From positions 2,017,789 to 2,081,788 of the forward strand of contig NC_049992.1 in NCBI RefSeq assembly GCF_000003815.2: 64,000 bases of DNA, written 5' to 3'. The notes under the pieces are model-generated. The model was not told the DNA's origin, made no database searches, and saw only the letters and a program-made list of their open reading frames with translations. Every line of letters begins with the position of its first letter. Position 1 is the first letter of the stretch. Below are positions 12,073-25,810 of this stretch, in pieces. The position numbers and the translations under genes were made by a program. This DNA comes from Branchiostoma floridae. Its lineage: Eukaryota > Chordata > Leptocardii > Amphioxiformes > Branchiostomatidae.

Positions 12073-15000
12073 ATGGCTAGACCATCAAGCCTCAAAGAAG
12101 ACATGAAACGGGCGTGGTGGGATACAATGGGGACATCGACAGTACCTTTGACACTAGACTTGTCTAACAAAAACCTGAGGCAGTTACCCGATGAACTTTT
12201 TGAATTAAATGAGTTGCAGGCTTTAAAGTTAGACAAAAACAAGAACATCCAACTATCTAAGAAGCTTGTTAAATTGACCAACATGAAAGCGTTGAGTTTA
12301 AATGACTGTAATCTTGAAACAGTCCACGCTGCCGTGATGAAACTTACACAGTTGGAAACACTGATCCTCAGGAACAACAGGAACATCACCCTGCCGGATG
12401 AGATGTCAGGTCTCGTCAATCTCAAGGTCCTGCGCTTAGATAACTGTGGGTTGGACTCACTACCTCCAGTAGTGCTAAACTTGTCACATGTCCATGCTCT
12501 GAACCTGAGCTCTAACCCAATACAGACGTTACCCGTGGAAGTTGGACAGCTCACTAACATAAAATATTTGCATCTGTCCAACTGCGAGTTGCAAACACTC
12601 CCACCTGAAGTGTGGAGACTGACACAGTTAGAATGGCTGGACCTGAGCTTTAACCCACTACAGACGTTACCCGCGGAAGTTGGCCAGCTCACTAATGTCG
12701 ATCACTTGGATCTGTCCAGCTGCGAGCTGCAAACACTCCCACCTGAAGTGGGGAAACTGACACAGTTAGAATGGCTGGACCTGAGCTCTAACCCACTACA
12801 GACGTTACCCGCGGAAGTTGGGCAGCTCACCAATGTCGAACACTTGGATCTGTCCATCTGCGAGCTGCAAACGCTCCCACCTGAAGTGGGGAGACTGACA
12901 CAGTTAGAATGGCTGGAACTGAACTCTAACCCACTAAAGACGTTACCCGCGGAAGTTGGGCAGCTCACCAATGTCGAACACTTGGATCTGTCCATCTGCG
13001 AGCTGCAAACGCTCCCACCTGAAGTGTGGAGACTGACACAGTTAAAATGGCTGGACCTGAGCTCTAACCCACTACAGACGTTACCCGCGGAAGTTGGACA
13101 GCTCACAAATGTCAAACACTTGGATCTGTCCCGGTGTGAACTGCACACACTCCCACCTGAAGTGGGGAGACTGACACAGTTAGAATGGCTGGACCTGAGC
13201 TCTAACCCACTACAGACGTTACCCGCGGAATTTGGACATCTCACTAGCGTCAAACTCTTGGATCTGTCCTGGTGCCAGCTGCGCACACTCCCACTTGAAG
13301 TGTGGAGACTAACACAGTTAAAATGGCTGAAACTGACAGATAACCCACTACAGACGTTACCCGCGGAAGTTGGGCAGTTCACTAACATCAAACAACTAAA
13401 TCTGTCCCACTGCCAGCTGCACACACTCCCACCGGAAGTGGGGAAACTGACACAGTTAGAAAAGCTGGACCTGAAATCCAACACACTAGAGACGTTACCC
13501 GCGGAAGTTGGACAGCTCACAAATGTCAAACACTTGAATCTGTCCGACTGCCAGCTGCACACATTCCCACCTGAAGTAGGGAGACTGACACAGTTGGAAT
13601 GGCTGGGCCTGAGCTCTAACCCACTACAGACGTTACCCGCAAAAGTTGGACAACTCACTAAAATCAAGCACTTAGATCTATCCGACTGCCAGCTGCCCAC
13701 ACTCCCACTTGAAGTGTGGAAACTGACACAGTTAGAATGTCTGAGCCTGAGCTCTAACCCACTACAGACGTTACCTGCGGAAGTTGGGCAGCTCACTAAC
13801 GTCAAACACTTGGATCTGTCCCAATGCCTACTGCGCACACTCCCATCTAAAGTGGGGAGACTGACACAGTTAGAATGGCTGGACCTGAGCTCTAACCCAC
13901 TACAGACGTTACCCACGGAAGTTGGACATCTCACTAACGTCAGACACTTGAATCTGTCCCACTGCCAGCTGCACATACTCCCACCTGAAGTAGGGAGACT
14001 GACACAGTTAGAAAAGCTGGACCTGTGCTCTAACCCACTACAGACGTTACCCGCGGAAGTTGGACATTGCACCAACGTCAAACACTTGGATCTGTCCCAC
14101 TGCCAGCTGCGCACACTCCCATTTGAAGTGTGGAAACTGACACAGTTAGAATGGCTGGACCTGAGCGATATCCCACTACAGACGTTACCCGCGGAAGTTG
14201 AACAGCTCACTAACATCAAACACTTGCATCTATCCCACTGCGAGCTGCGCACACTCCCACCTGAAGTGGGGAGACTGACACAGTTAGAATGGCTGAACCT
14301 GAGCGGTAACCCACTACAGACGTTACCCGCGGAAGTTGGACAGCTCACTAACGTCGAACACTTAGATCTGTCCCACTGCCAGCTGCGCACACTCCCACCT
14401 GAAGTGTGGAGACTGACACAGTTAGAATGGCTGTACCTGAGTGGTAACCCACTACAGACGTTACCAGCGGAAGTTGGACAGCTCACTAACGTCAAACACT
14501 TAGATCTGTCCCACTGCGATCTGCACACACTCCCACCTGAAGTGGGGAAACTGACACGGTAGAATGGCTGAGCCTGAGCTCTAACCCACTACAGACGTTA
14601 CCCGCGGAAGTAGGACAGCTCACTAACGTCAAACAATTGAATCTGTCCGACTGCCAGCTGCACACACTCCCACCTGAAGTGGGGAAACTGACACAGCTAG
14701 AAAGGCTTCACCTGAGCTCTAACCCACTACAGACGTTATTCGCGGAAGTTGGGCAGCTCACTAACGTCAAACACTTGGATCTGTCCCAATGCCTACTGCG
14801 CACACTCCCACCTGAAGTGGGGAGACTGACACAGTTAGAATGGCTGGACCTGAGATCTAACCCACTACAGACGTTACCCAAGGAAGTTGGACATCTCACT
14901 AACGTCAAATACTTAAATCTGTCCCACTGCCAGCTGCACATACTCCCACCTGAAGTAGGGAGACTGACACAGTTAGAAAAGCTGGACCTGTGCTCTAACC

Positions 15001-18000
15001 CACTACAGACGTTACCCGCGGAAGTTGGACATTGCACCAACGTCAAACACTTGGCTCTGTCCCACTGCCAGCTGCGCACACTCCCATTTGAAGTGTGGAA
15101 ACTGACACAGTTAGAATGGCTGGACCTGAGCGATATCCCACTACAGACGTTACCCGCGGAAATTGGACAGCATACTAAAGTCAGACACTTGAATCTGTCC
15201 CATTGTGAGCTGTACACATTTCCACCTGAAGTAGGGAGACTGACACAGTTAGAACAGCTGGACCTGGGCTCTAACCCACTACAGACGTTACCCGTGGAAG
15301 TTGGACAGCTCACTAGCGTCAGACACTTGGATCTGTCCAACTGCGATCTGCACACACTCCCACCTGAAGTGGGGAAACTGACACAGTTAGAATGGATGGA
15401 CCTGAGATCTAACCCACTACAGACGTTACCCGTGGAAGTTGGGCAGCTCACTAGCGTCAGACACTTGGATCTGTCCAACTGCGATCTGCACAAACTCCCA
15501 CCTGAAGTGGGGAAACTGACACAGTTAGAATGGATGGACCTGAGATCTAACCCACTACAGAGGTTACCCGCGGAAGTTGGACAGCTCACCAATGTCAACC
15601 ACTTGGATCTGTCACGATGCCAGCTGCGCAAACTCCCACCTGAAGTGTGGAAACTGACACAGTTAGAATGGCTGGACCTGAGCGGTAACCCACTACAGAC
15701 GTTACCCGCAGAATTTGGACAGCTCACTAACGTCAAACACTTGAACCTGGCAAACTGCCAGCTGCACACACTCCCACCTGAAGTGGGGAGACTGACACAG
15801 TTAGAATGGCTGGAACTGAGATCTAACCCACTACAGACGTTACCCACGGAAGTTGGACATCTCACTAACGTCAAATACTTAAATCTGTCCCACTGCCAGC
15901 TGCACATACTCCCACCTGAAGTAGGGAGACTGACACAGTTAGAAAAGCTGGACCTGTGCTCTAACCCACTACAGACGTTACCCGCGGAAGTTGGACATTG
16001 CACCAACGTCAAACACTTGGCTCTGTCCCACTGCCAGCTGCGCACACTCCCATTTGAAGTGTGGAAACTGACACAGTTAGAATGGCTGGACCTGAGCGAT
16101 ATCCCACTACAGACATTACCCGCGGAAATTGGACAGCATACTAAAGTCAAACACTTGAATCTGTCCCATTGTGAGCTGTACACATTTCCACCTGAAGTAG
16201 GGAAACTGACACAGTTAGAACAGCTGGACCTGGGCTCTAACCCACTACAGACGTTACCCGTGGAAGTTGGGCAGCTCACTAGCGTCAGACACTTGGATCT
16301 GTCCAACTGCGATCTGCACACACTCCCACCTGAAGTGGGGAAACTGACACAGTTAGAATGGATGGACCTGAAATCTAACCCACTACAGACGTTACCCGTG
16401 GAAGTTGGGCAGCTCACTAGCGTCAGACACTTGGATCTGTCCAACTGCGATCTGCACAAACTCCCACCTGAAGTGGGGAAACTGACACAGTTAGAATGGA
16501 TGGACCTGAGATCTAACCCACTACATGCGTTACCCGCGGAAGTTGGACAGCTCACTAACGTAAAGCACTTGGATCTGTCACGATGCCAGCTGCGCACACT
16601 CCCACCTGAAGTAGAGAGACTGACAAAGTTATATTGGCTGGGCCTGAGCGATAACCCACTACAGACTTTACCCGCGGAAGTTGGACAGCTCACCAATGTC
16701 AACCACTTGGATCTGTCACGATGCCAGCTGCGCAAACTCCCACCTGAAGTGTGGAAACTGACACAGTTAGAATGGATGGACCTGAGCGGTAACCCACTAC
16801 AGACGTTACCCGCAGAAGTTGGACAGCTCACTAATGTCAAACACTTGAACCTGGCCAACTGCCAGCTGCGCACACTCCCACATGAAATGGGGAAACTGAC
16901 ACAGTTAGAATGGCTTGACCTGAACTCTAACCCACTACAGGCGTTACCCGTGGAAGTTGGACAGCTCACTAAAGTTTCACACCTATATGTCTATGGAGAT
17001 CCTCTTATAAAACCACCAGTAGAAGTCTGTAGTCAGGGGATTTCCGGTATTAGACAATACTTTGACGAACTAGAACGCTCAGAAGAAAATGTAAGCGCTC
17101 GTCTGAAAGTGGTCGTATTGGGAGAGAAAATGGCTGGAAAAACAAGCCTGGTACAAACGCTGCGCAGGGGCGTGTCCTCTCTGACAGAAGAAGAGGATCG
17201 CACACACTGTGTAGAGATAACTCAGTGGACACCTGATGACAACATCACGTTTGAAGTGTACGACTTTGGCGGACACGACGTGTACCATCTCACTCATCAG
17301 TTTTTCTTGACACAAGATGCCTTCTACCTATTACTCGTGAACCTTGAGACATACAGCTGCACTGAACAGCGTTACACAGAAGCCGTGGGGTTTTGGCTGG
17401 ACACAGTGAATGCCCGAGTGCCGGGGGCGGTGGTTTCATTGGTCGGGAGTAAGAAGGATCGTTGTCGATCTTATGATGTAATAAGAGAGGATATTCAGAG
17501 AAGAATTGAACTGCAAAAGGAGATGTGGGAAAGACAACGCATTGCAAGACTGACGAGCATTCAGGCGTCGCAACAGACTGGTTCCTCCGAGTTAATGGAA
17601 GACATATCCCAACAACTTGCACATATAGATTACCTATCGAGGCAAAGACTCCGTATTGTTGGAAACTTACTTTGTGTTTCTGTAAAACCGGAGTCCTGGT
17701 TTGGGAGATTTTTTTCTAGATCTCCATCCTGGGTGAGTCTGAGGAATCTTCTGTTAGAAACAGCAAATAACAAAACATTGTTTCCGACGTTAAGAAGAGT
17801 CTTGCCAAAGACATGGGTGTTGTTTCAACAGTTGCTTAAAGTTTCGATGGATACGGAAACTGAAAGCTCTGACGAAGAAGGCTCTGACGATAAAAGTCTA
17901 TCATCTGGAGAAACGTCTTCACACGGGAGAACAAAACAGCCTGCACGATACTGGCTGACATTGACTGAGTTTAAACGCATTGGAAGACTCGCAGAACTCT

Positions 18001-21000
18001 CAGTAGAGAGACTGGAGCCAGTCCTGTCTTACCTGCAGCAGGTGGGAACCATTCTCAGGTACACTGACATACCTGAACTCAAGGAGCTTGTCTTCCATGA
18101 TCCTCCTGCCCTGATTGAATTCTTCAAGAATCTGTTCCATCACAGTACCAAAGCAATATTCGAAACACCCAGACTACAGAGTGCTAATTATACACGCGTA
18201 CAGCTGAGTGGTTTTGAAAAGGATCTTTGCGACTGTGGACTGATCCGGAAGGATGTGCTGACATGTATGCTACCGCCAAATATCTCTCCCGACATTGTTA
18301 CAGCTCTGATGCAGCATTTTGGTCTTTGCTTTGAGTTAAAAGTCAGTGATAAAACAGACCCCGCTCAACACACTGTTCTGTACAAAATACCTTGGTACCT
18401 GCACAAGCAAACGCCAGGGGAGTTGATGAGTGTTTGGCAAGAACACTTGCCAGAGGAACAAGAACAGCTACAGCTGATGTGTGACATCAGAGGATTCTGT
18501 CCCCGGGGACTGTTTCAGAGGTTCAGTGTTGGGATTCACCATCTTGTCAAGGACAGGATAGACTGGAAAGACGGCCTCATGGCCTACAGACAAGACTATC
18601 CCATACTGGTGTGTTCCAAACCTGTTGCAGACGACACCTACATCACCATGGCAACCAGAGGCAGGCTTCCCCAGGCAGGTGAGATGTGGGGCGTGGTCCA
18701 CCCACTGCTGGAGGTGCTGATCCAGCTGCTGCAGGAGTGGCCAGGTGTGCTGTACTCCCTCCACGTCACCTGTGCGCACTGCATCAAGGCAAGACTGGAC
18801 AACCCGCACCAGTACGACCTGAGGGACCGGACTGCAGATGACGGCCGTGACGTCAGGTGTCCCAGAGTCAAACATACAGCATCTACCTCGGCAGACATTG
18901 TCTACAGACCAAGCAGGTTGTCCGGTATGTTGCGATGTTGCTATTAATAGAAAGTGTTTTGAAGTAACTCTATTCCTTCAAAATAAACGCTAACACTTCA
19001 ACGCTGGTAAATGATCTGTAGGTCAAGTGAATGATCTATATTTATTTATTGGTTTGGCTGTTCAGGATACACAACCAGGACTGCCCAACTAGCCTATGTG
19101 ATCTATATATCTTTACAAGAACCCCGGGGACTGACTCTCATTGTGTCCTCCTTTTTCACAGTTGTCACGAGTAGAACATCCCTGACCCAAATGAGGCCAT
19201 CTCAGCAAAATGTAAGTAGCTACATCAAACATGATTTACTTTTAACATATATCTCGTAGTTGTTGATTGTTTGTTTTACGGAAGCTACTCTCATTCTTAC
19301 TTTAATGTCCAGGTCCATTGTTGATGACGCTTTGTTTTTGCTTAATAAGGACTACTACAAGATGACCTCCGACCCGCGCGGTCTCGCCCTGATCATCAGC
19401 AACATCAACTTTACAGACCCGAGTAGGAACAGACCAGGAGGGGAGAAGGACCTGGACAGGCTCAGGAAGATTTGTGAGAAACTCAAGCTGCAGCAGAAGA
19501 TCAGAGAAGACCTTACAGCTCAGGTGGGTAATGTGAGACATATTAACAATTACAGTTTTCATTCCAATTATGTATAAATTTCATTATCGTAGCTATTTGG
19601 AATTCAATCATTCTGCTGTACGTTACACAACGTCATTACACATTCTGTTTGTAATATGCACCATTGTCACTGAAGTTAAGGCATGTTAAATAAAGAATAT
19701 TAGTATCAATTTATGTCTACTGTTATGGTAAAGCTGTGCTAAGCTCGGTACACGGTATCCTCAATCCACCGCTGCGCCAGAATCTCCTAGCTCTAAGTCA
19801 GTAGATATTTGTAATGTACATCCAGTAAGAGTCCAGTAACTGACAATGAGAACATCATACTGTGTTGACTGCTATCTCGTGTTAAACCCGTAGGAAATTG
19901 AAGCTGCAGCAAACGACGTCTCCAGGAGAGATCACAGCAGCTACGACTGTTTCGTGCTGTTCCTTCTGACGCATGGTGACGTTGCAGGAGTGCTGGGCAC
20001 AGACGGACAGCACGTGTCTGCGGAAAACATCGTTTCTAGTTTCCAGGCCTGTCAGAGTCTTGTGGGCAAGCCTAAAATCTTCTTTATCCAGGCCTGTAGA
20101 GGAGGTGAGAGACCATTACGGAAAATCTATAAGAGACAAATATACCCAAAACTATGAGAAAGAAATAGACCTGTTATGGGTACTTGATGACAACTATCCA
20201 ACTAAAGACAGGTACATATCGAATGTGAACGTAACTCTTGTCTGAAATCACATGAAGGCATATTATTGGGTCCTGTGCCTTTGTATGAAAACATCATCTT
20301 CATAAATCAGCAGGCGTCACTACTTAGTGTTTATTGGTACAAGATGTGCTGCTAATAATGAGTGTTTTGTGTTAACGTGGAATTTCGTCTAACGTGGAAC
20401 CCGCATCCAATTCCCAGTTGACAGGGACCCGGGGCAGGAACACACAGACACTACCGGTACCCTCGATGAAGGACGCAGCACCCCACAAGCCGGGAGAGAA
20501 GCATCAGATGGAGCAACTGAGACCACTAAGTCACCACCTCCTCCCACATCAGCACCAGCCGCATCTGCAGCATCTTTGGAGAGTCCTGATGCTGGAGAGA
20601 GAACCTTACCGACGGCGAGCGACCGGCTAGTGATGTACGCGACAGTGCATGGTAGGTACCAGGGTTTATCCAATGATATGGCACCCATCTTACGAACCTT
20701 GTCGACTTAGTAGTGTTATACATAGACAGTCAATAAATTTATAATGTCAACTATTTCAATATTCTGTCGTTCTCAAGTTACTGAGAACGTAACTGATAAA
20801 CTTATTTCATATTTTCTGTTGAGGGCAGAACAACTGACGTGGCTGTTTATAGTTTAAACGAAGCAATATCTGTAGTGAGCTCATATCGTTCATGAATGAA
20901 TATATCGTATAAAAAACTACCACTAAGCTGTTACTATTTTCTTATGATGTTTCTTTTATCTGACGTGTTCTGACAGGTCACGTGTCCTGGAGAAACTCCG

Positions 21001-21652
21001 ACACAGGCACGTGGTTGGTCCAGGTTCTTGCTGACGTCATCACAGAACACGCCGAGACGGAGACGCTACAGGAAATGCTAACGAGGGTGAGCCAAACTTT
21101 GGGTCTATAAATACTAGTATGGTAACAATGGGTGTGGTTAAACACAAACTCTATCTACGGAAGGCAACGTTATGACCTTGCTTTGTTTGAGAAATTTTCC
21201 ACCTCATTGCTTGGAGCGGGTGAACGACATGTGACATGGAACACGCTTAACCTGCTGGGAGATGACCTCAATGTTAAAACGTCATCGTGAGAATGACTCA
21301 ATTACAATTGTGAAAAAAACATCTTTTGCTTGCGGTTCATTCTTACTACTTACTTCTCATCTCTGTTATCATTCTTCACTTCCCATACAAACGGTGCCTG
21401 TCATTCTAACTGCAACTGCCGTCATCTTTCACGAGATGCTCCATCGGCCCTGTCTGGGCACAATTATGAATATAGTATCAAATGATTATTTCAGAAGCTA
21501 AATTATGTTATATTTCTATTCCCCAGGTAAACGCCAAAGTGGCAGACTTCAAAACCATAAACCAAGAGTACAAGCAGCAACCGGAAGTGACGCACACCCT
21601 ACGCAAGAAGCTCTACTTCTTCCCTGAGGCTGCAGCTGACCAGAATCCTTAG
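12073..21652 (+). CDS. Gene 2: giant LRR-Roc-COR-caspase protein with one frameshift
   Basis: Exons: 12073-18924, 19162-19211, 19350-19523, 19894-20104, 20418-20651, 20977-21086 and 21527-21652 (TAG). Exon lengths and phases match gene 1 except that exon 5 is one codon longer. The start at 12073 (ATCATGG context) was chosen because the same ATG lies 19 bases after an acceptor in genes 2 and 3. Order: about 70 alternating 23-residue LRRs (12151-16970), Roc (P-loop GEKMAGKT from 17121, DFGGHD, SKKD), an acidic Ser-rich linker, COR, caspase. Catalytic motifs are retained: His 19972-19974 in LLTHGD (Thr replaces the usual Ser before His), Cys 20095-20097 in QACRGG, and HVSWRN in p10. Length would be about 2,585 residues if the frame were intact. 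A one-base deletion near 14559 creates TAG at 14560-14562, so as written the chain stops within the LRRs. Either a real null allele or an assembly error is possible. Confidence 0.75.
12151..16970 (+). repeat. LRR array of gene 2, about 70 units of 69 bp
   Basis: Two LRR types alternate, one with LxLSxCxLxTLPPEV (Cys at the Asn position) and one with LxLSSNPLQTLPAEV, so the basic period is 138 bp. From 13917 to about 16813 there is a higher-order repeat: the marker GGAAGTTGGACAT recurs at 13917, 14882 and 15848. These spacings are 965 and 966 bp, the latter exactly 14 units; the 965 reflects the one-base deletion. Confidence 0.9.
14553..14568 (+). other. One-base deletion / frameshift in gene 2
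   Basis: All neighbouring units read ACACAGTTAGAATGG. Here the sequence is ACACGGTAGAATGG, one base shorter with one substitution. The stop TAG follows at 14560-14562. Reading continues in the shifted frame without a stop from before this point to the end of the exon (18924), as expected of a single recent deletion or a base error. Confidence 0.85.
18982..18987 (+). promoter_or_regulatory. Possible intronic poly(A) signal (AATAAA) in gene 2
   Basis: It lies about 35 bases after the in-frame stop reached by reading through the first donor (18925), and parallels the ATTAAA in gene 1 at 3047-3052. Confidence 0.4.
19042..19098 (-). mobile_element. 57-bp insertion in gene 2 intron 1 with a 10-bp target duplication
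   Basis: TGATCTATAT flanks it on both sides (19032-19041 and 19099-19108), and gene 1 lacks it at the same place. On the minus strand it ends in an A/T-rich AATAAATA tail, which suits a very short SINE or LINE 3' end. Confidence 0.65.
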
Positions 21653-21723
21653 CGCCAACTTTCCCATTTTCATAATGTAACAAAGACCAGAGTCACAATT
21701 TTGAATACATGAATGATGCTATA

Positions 21724-21729
21724 AATAAA
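21724..21729 (+). terminator. Poly(A) signal AATAAA, gene 2
   Basis: It lies 72 bases after the stop codon, at the same relative place as in gene 1. Confidence 0.65.
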
Positions 21730-22089
21730 CTTAAGGCATATTGGGACTAGACCAATATGTAATCAAATTCCTCCAATTGAAATACATTTGTATCAGAAAA
21801 TTCCATTGCGGTAGTTTAGCCTTACTGCCATACGTAAATATGTATGTCGGAAAGAGATGGACTTTCAGTAGTGTCCAGGATTTCAAGCTCCCTATGGGAG
21901 TGACCTATTGTATCGTTTGTAGCATGTTGCTACTTCTATGCACACTATTTCAAACAGTAAATGCGTTGATGTGGAGTCGTAAAAGACGTTGTATTCCAAC
22001 TTAACGATAGAAAAATATTCAGATCACACGACCTTTAACTTTTGCTTCAGGAAGACCCTTTGTGCGTGAATAAATTAATGTATATAATA

Positions 22090-23469
22090 CAGACTTATTT
22101 TGTGTGGTGTTTGTTTACTTCTGGTTGCTTCTTTATGGTTCAATACACTTCAGACCAAGTACAAGCAGCTGATTTCTTATCAGGCAAGTTGATCAGACTG
22201 GGCTGTTAATGTGGTTTTTGATTGCTACACTAAACTTCCGGTAGGGAAGATTTATGGGAGCTAAGGAAGCTCGCTATGAACAGGACAAAGTGGAGAGAGT
22301 TGTAGAAAGACTGATGGCAGCTGCAGGGTGTCCAGACCACTGCAGCAGCCGGTGGATTACTACTAGAGATAATTTAGGCCATTTTCTCACCTTGAAGATC
22401 AATCAGATCGATGCTTAGCTTTATAACACTTGTCATGTCATTGTCTCTACTGTTACAATTCTCAGACCATGGAATGTTGTACGTAAAACAAACGTCTAAA
22501 CAGAAACGTTCTAAATATCTATTGGTATTGTCTCACTGATTTAGTTTGGAAATCCAGCACCACCCCTCCTAGATTGCTAACATGGCATGGTCCAATAGTT
22601 CAAAGTCAACCGAGGTACATGCAATCACCATGCAATCAAGTCTGCTAAACCTTTAAGTTGGGACACCTGGCTTTTGCATTAGTAATTGCAGCTACTAGCA
22701 ATGTTTTGCCACAAGCATTAATTTAGCAAGGTGGTTGTAACGTATATATCAAACGCAGTATTTTCTTCTTCTTTCGTCCGCATCACTCCAGTGAGGTGCC
22801 AATACAAATTTTTCCGGTACTTTTTTTCCTTCATCGTGGACCCGAAGGCAGGACCCGTGAGACCAATGTCTCTTTCAATCAATGTATACAAAATAGTTAG
22901 CTATAAAAATTCAGAACTTCAATGGCAAACATGCTGAAAAATATCAAGGCGAGAAAACCTACTTTGTCACTTCTCACGTTTCACTGTAAAACTACCAACA
23001 GAAGCAATTTCTAGAACTTTCCGAAGAGCCATAACTTATCAGAAGCACGTAGTAGTGTTGACTTTTGTATGTCGTCAGACATGCCCCGTCGGACGTTGAC
23101 ATGACAGCTGACTCCGCACGAACCTACAGCCTTATTTGGTCATGCCATGGATATCACCTGCCACGTCACAGAGTTTGATTAAAATTTGTACCTGACAAAA
23201 TAACATAAATGCTGATTCAAGGCGTTGAAATTGAGAGTCTCACAGATAGATGGACATTGCCACAGCGATTATTAACAAACCATTGAATGCGGGTAGACTA
23301 AAAACCAACAGAATATAAGTCTTATAATATACACATATTTTATAATTCAACTTGAAAATGCAAAGGTCTAAAACCTTTCAATTGTAGGTAAAAGCCATCA
23401 GAAGAGACTACGTCTTATCTAATATCATCAAAAGGTAAAATTTTAGAGCATTTGCCTTGACCTCTGTAC
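22090..23469. other. Intergenic spacer between genes 2 and 3
   Basis: This is the paralogue of 6420-8465. It lacks the LINE (empty site near 22306-22316). No gene is supported here. Confidence 0.6.
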
Positions 23470-23617
23470 AGACTGCCGACAGTCTTGTGATGTTTGATGT
23501 TTGAAGTCCATAAGTTATTTTTACCGTTTGGTGCAAACAAGTCGGCCCACCTGGACGCTTAATCAGCATGTTAAGTGACAGGTATTATAACAACAGGTTT
23601 CCTCACCATGGCAACAG
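23470..23617. repeat. Promoter-proximal repeat element, copy 1 of the gene 3 block
   Basis: It aligns with 8466-8613 and ends in the same CTCACCATGGCAACAG (23602-23617). It sits just upstream of the predicted first exon of gene 3. Confidence 0.6.
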
Positions 23618-23639
23618 CCTCATGTGACAGGCAGGTGAT

Positions 23640-24027
23640 ACAGTTTAGTCCTGCCGCTGTGGGCAGTTCGGCGGGGCTCCGGCCCCGGGCCGGCTGGATT
23701 TACAGGGACGTGCTGTTATGAATGCACTTTCTGGCGGACCTACGTGTTCTCGTGTTATCTGACGCGGAATTCCAGCGGATTCGTAAACAGACAGGATTTC
23801 ATTGTTGGAAGAAGTAATCGGGACTGTTTCTTCCGTTGAAACGACAAGAGAATACTAGTAACGGGACCTTTCGAACAGGACTACCCGCGCAGAACAACTA
23901 CCCGTGCATAGCTTCGTTGAGTGGACGTTTACCGACATTTACTCGAAGAGACATTGTGCCGAGACACGGCAGACTTTGTGTAGCTCAACTCAAGTTCTCA
24001 CATCCTTCTGACTGCATCACATCGAAG
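23640..24027 (+). promoter_or_regulatory. Predicted promoter and 5' untranslated exon of gene 3
   Basis: It is the counterpart of 8640-8990, with the same GC-rich core near 23668-23695 and the same donor AAG|GTAAGC at 24027/24028. Conservation of the donor in both copies supports a real 5' exon. Confidence 0.5.
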
Positions 24028-24729
24028 GTAAGCAGTGTTTTTATATTGATATTATATTGCACATAAAAACGTGTTTACGTGACATGTTTATATTTCTAAT
24101 ATGGTACTGTACAATGTAGCAATGTGTCTTAGGATGAACACAAAGATGTTGCAAAGTCCATAAACTAATGCAGGAGTTATTTTGGAAAGGAAAGTCGTTA
24201 TTTTGTCAACTTGATCTGTAAACTGTCATGTGTCGGTAGTCTGCATACTAGTATTTGCTCCAAAGTTATGTTATGTCCGTTTTGTTGACTTTGCATCTAA
24301 ACTTAGGCTTGCTTTATGATCATTGTGTTGGTAGCCTTTGAGTTCAATTTCCAATGATGCCTTTACATGTAGGTGCAAAATACTGTATGGTGTTGGCTGT
24401 ATGGATGCCTTTCTAATATGGTTCAGCCGTGTGTATCTGTTTTAATGTCAACATCATTACGTCAATGAAGAAGATAGTTGTTATTGAAACTTATAGTTGC
24501 CTTTGAGAATTATTTCCCCACACTGATTGGTCAAACTTTGGCTCGTCACCAACATACTAGATGAGAGACATATTGATCTCTTCGTAATGAAAGCTGAGTG
24601 TACTTTGTGAGTACACTGGGGAAAAACACATAACTTCAAAGTTACCGATGAAAAGAAAAGGTCCCAAACAATCTCAACACAGTCATGTACAGAACAACGT
24701 GAATGTAAAAGGGCTAATTGCGTGAACTA

Positions 24730-24874
24730 TGTGAACCAACAGTCTTGTGACGTTTGAGGTCTGAGGTCCACAAGTTATTTTACCGTTTGGTGCCAGCAAC
24801 TCGGCCCACCTGGACGCCTTATCAGTTATGAGTGACAGGTGTGCAAGCTGTAGCTTTTCTCACCGTAGCAACAG
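24730..24874. repeat. Promoter-proximal repeat element, copy 2 of the gene 3 block
   Basis: Counterpart of 10245-10393, ending in CTCACCGTAGCAACAG (24859-24874). Confidence 0.6.
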
Positions 24875-25707
24875 TAACAGATTGCACAATTATAATACAT
24901 TCAGGCGTTTGGTAGTGTCAAGCTTTCATACCGGTAATAGTCTTCTGAGTAGAAGTGCGTTATACTATAGGATAGGGACGCACAAAGAGGAAAACGAAGG
25001 TTTCCATAAATCAATGCAGCAATAACCTTGTCAATAAAAAGCCGTTCTTTCAATTACTTTCCATCTAGATATTAGGATCTATGGCCTATGTATCGGTTGT
25101 CTTTGATCATTAGTTGTAATGCTAGCCCTACACTCATTGGTGACTTTGCAGTGATGCCTTTATGTGCAGCACACTTGATCAGTTGATATCGATGTCCTTT
25201 TTTGCCTCAGCAATATGTATTTGTTTTGTCGTCATTCTCACGAACTCACTGTATCAGATAGTTGCTATGGTTACTTACCATTTCTACAGACTTAGGCTAA
25301 GAACGTGTCTGCACATTGACCGGTCTGTTGACAGGTCAGACCAGGTATGTACGTATGAGTCACTGGAGAGTCCCTAGCTATTTAAGTGTCACCGGCAATC
25401 TCCATCCTTATAAATCCTCAGGAATTTTCTTTAATTGTTTAGCTCCCCATTTCTACAGTTATCTGTAATGCGAGCCTACGTTAGTGCAAAACATGACTCA
25501 GAGTTATTACGTTTGGGATGCACTATATGAGCCAATGGTAAAAGCTCGTCGACACTACGTTCAAACGAAAATAATATTTATGGTGCACAAATGACAATGG
25601 TTCATTTTAACAGAATAGTGGAACCTTTGATGATTTCGTAAACCCCGCTTGATATGACGCACAAATGATAATGGATCATTTATAGAGAATAGTGGAACCT
25701 TGAGGGG

Positions 25708-25810
25708 GTCTTGTAGATATTTGAAGTTTGAAGTCCAGCAGGTGTTTTCGCTGTTTGGTGCAAACAGGTCGATAACATCTCCATGGTGATAATCTTGTGT
25801 GACAGGCCGG
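25708..25810. repeat. Promoter-proximal repeat element, diverged copy 3 of the gene 3 block
   Basis: Counterpart of 11071-11200. It keeps TTTGAAGTCCAGCAG and CTGTTTGGTGCAAACAGG. A partial fourth copy with CCACCATGACAACA lies near 26110-26200. Confidence 0.45.

Noticed and set aside
12702..16969. Very long antisense open frames opposite the gene 2 LRR array (608 and 753 codons), and similar ones opposite gene 1 and gene 3.
   Set aside because: The LRR unit is 69 bp, a multiple of three, so one antisense frame without stops is repeated in every unit. The predicted chains are simple Cys/Ser repeats with no known domain.
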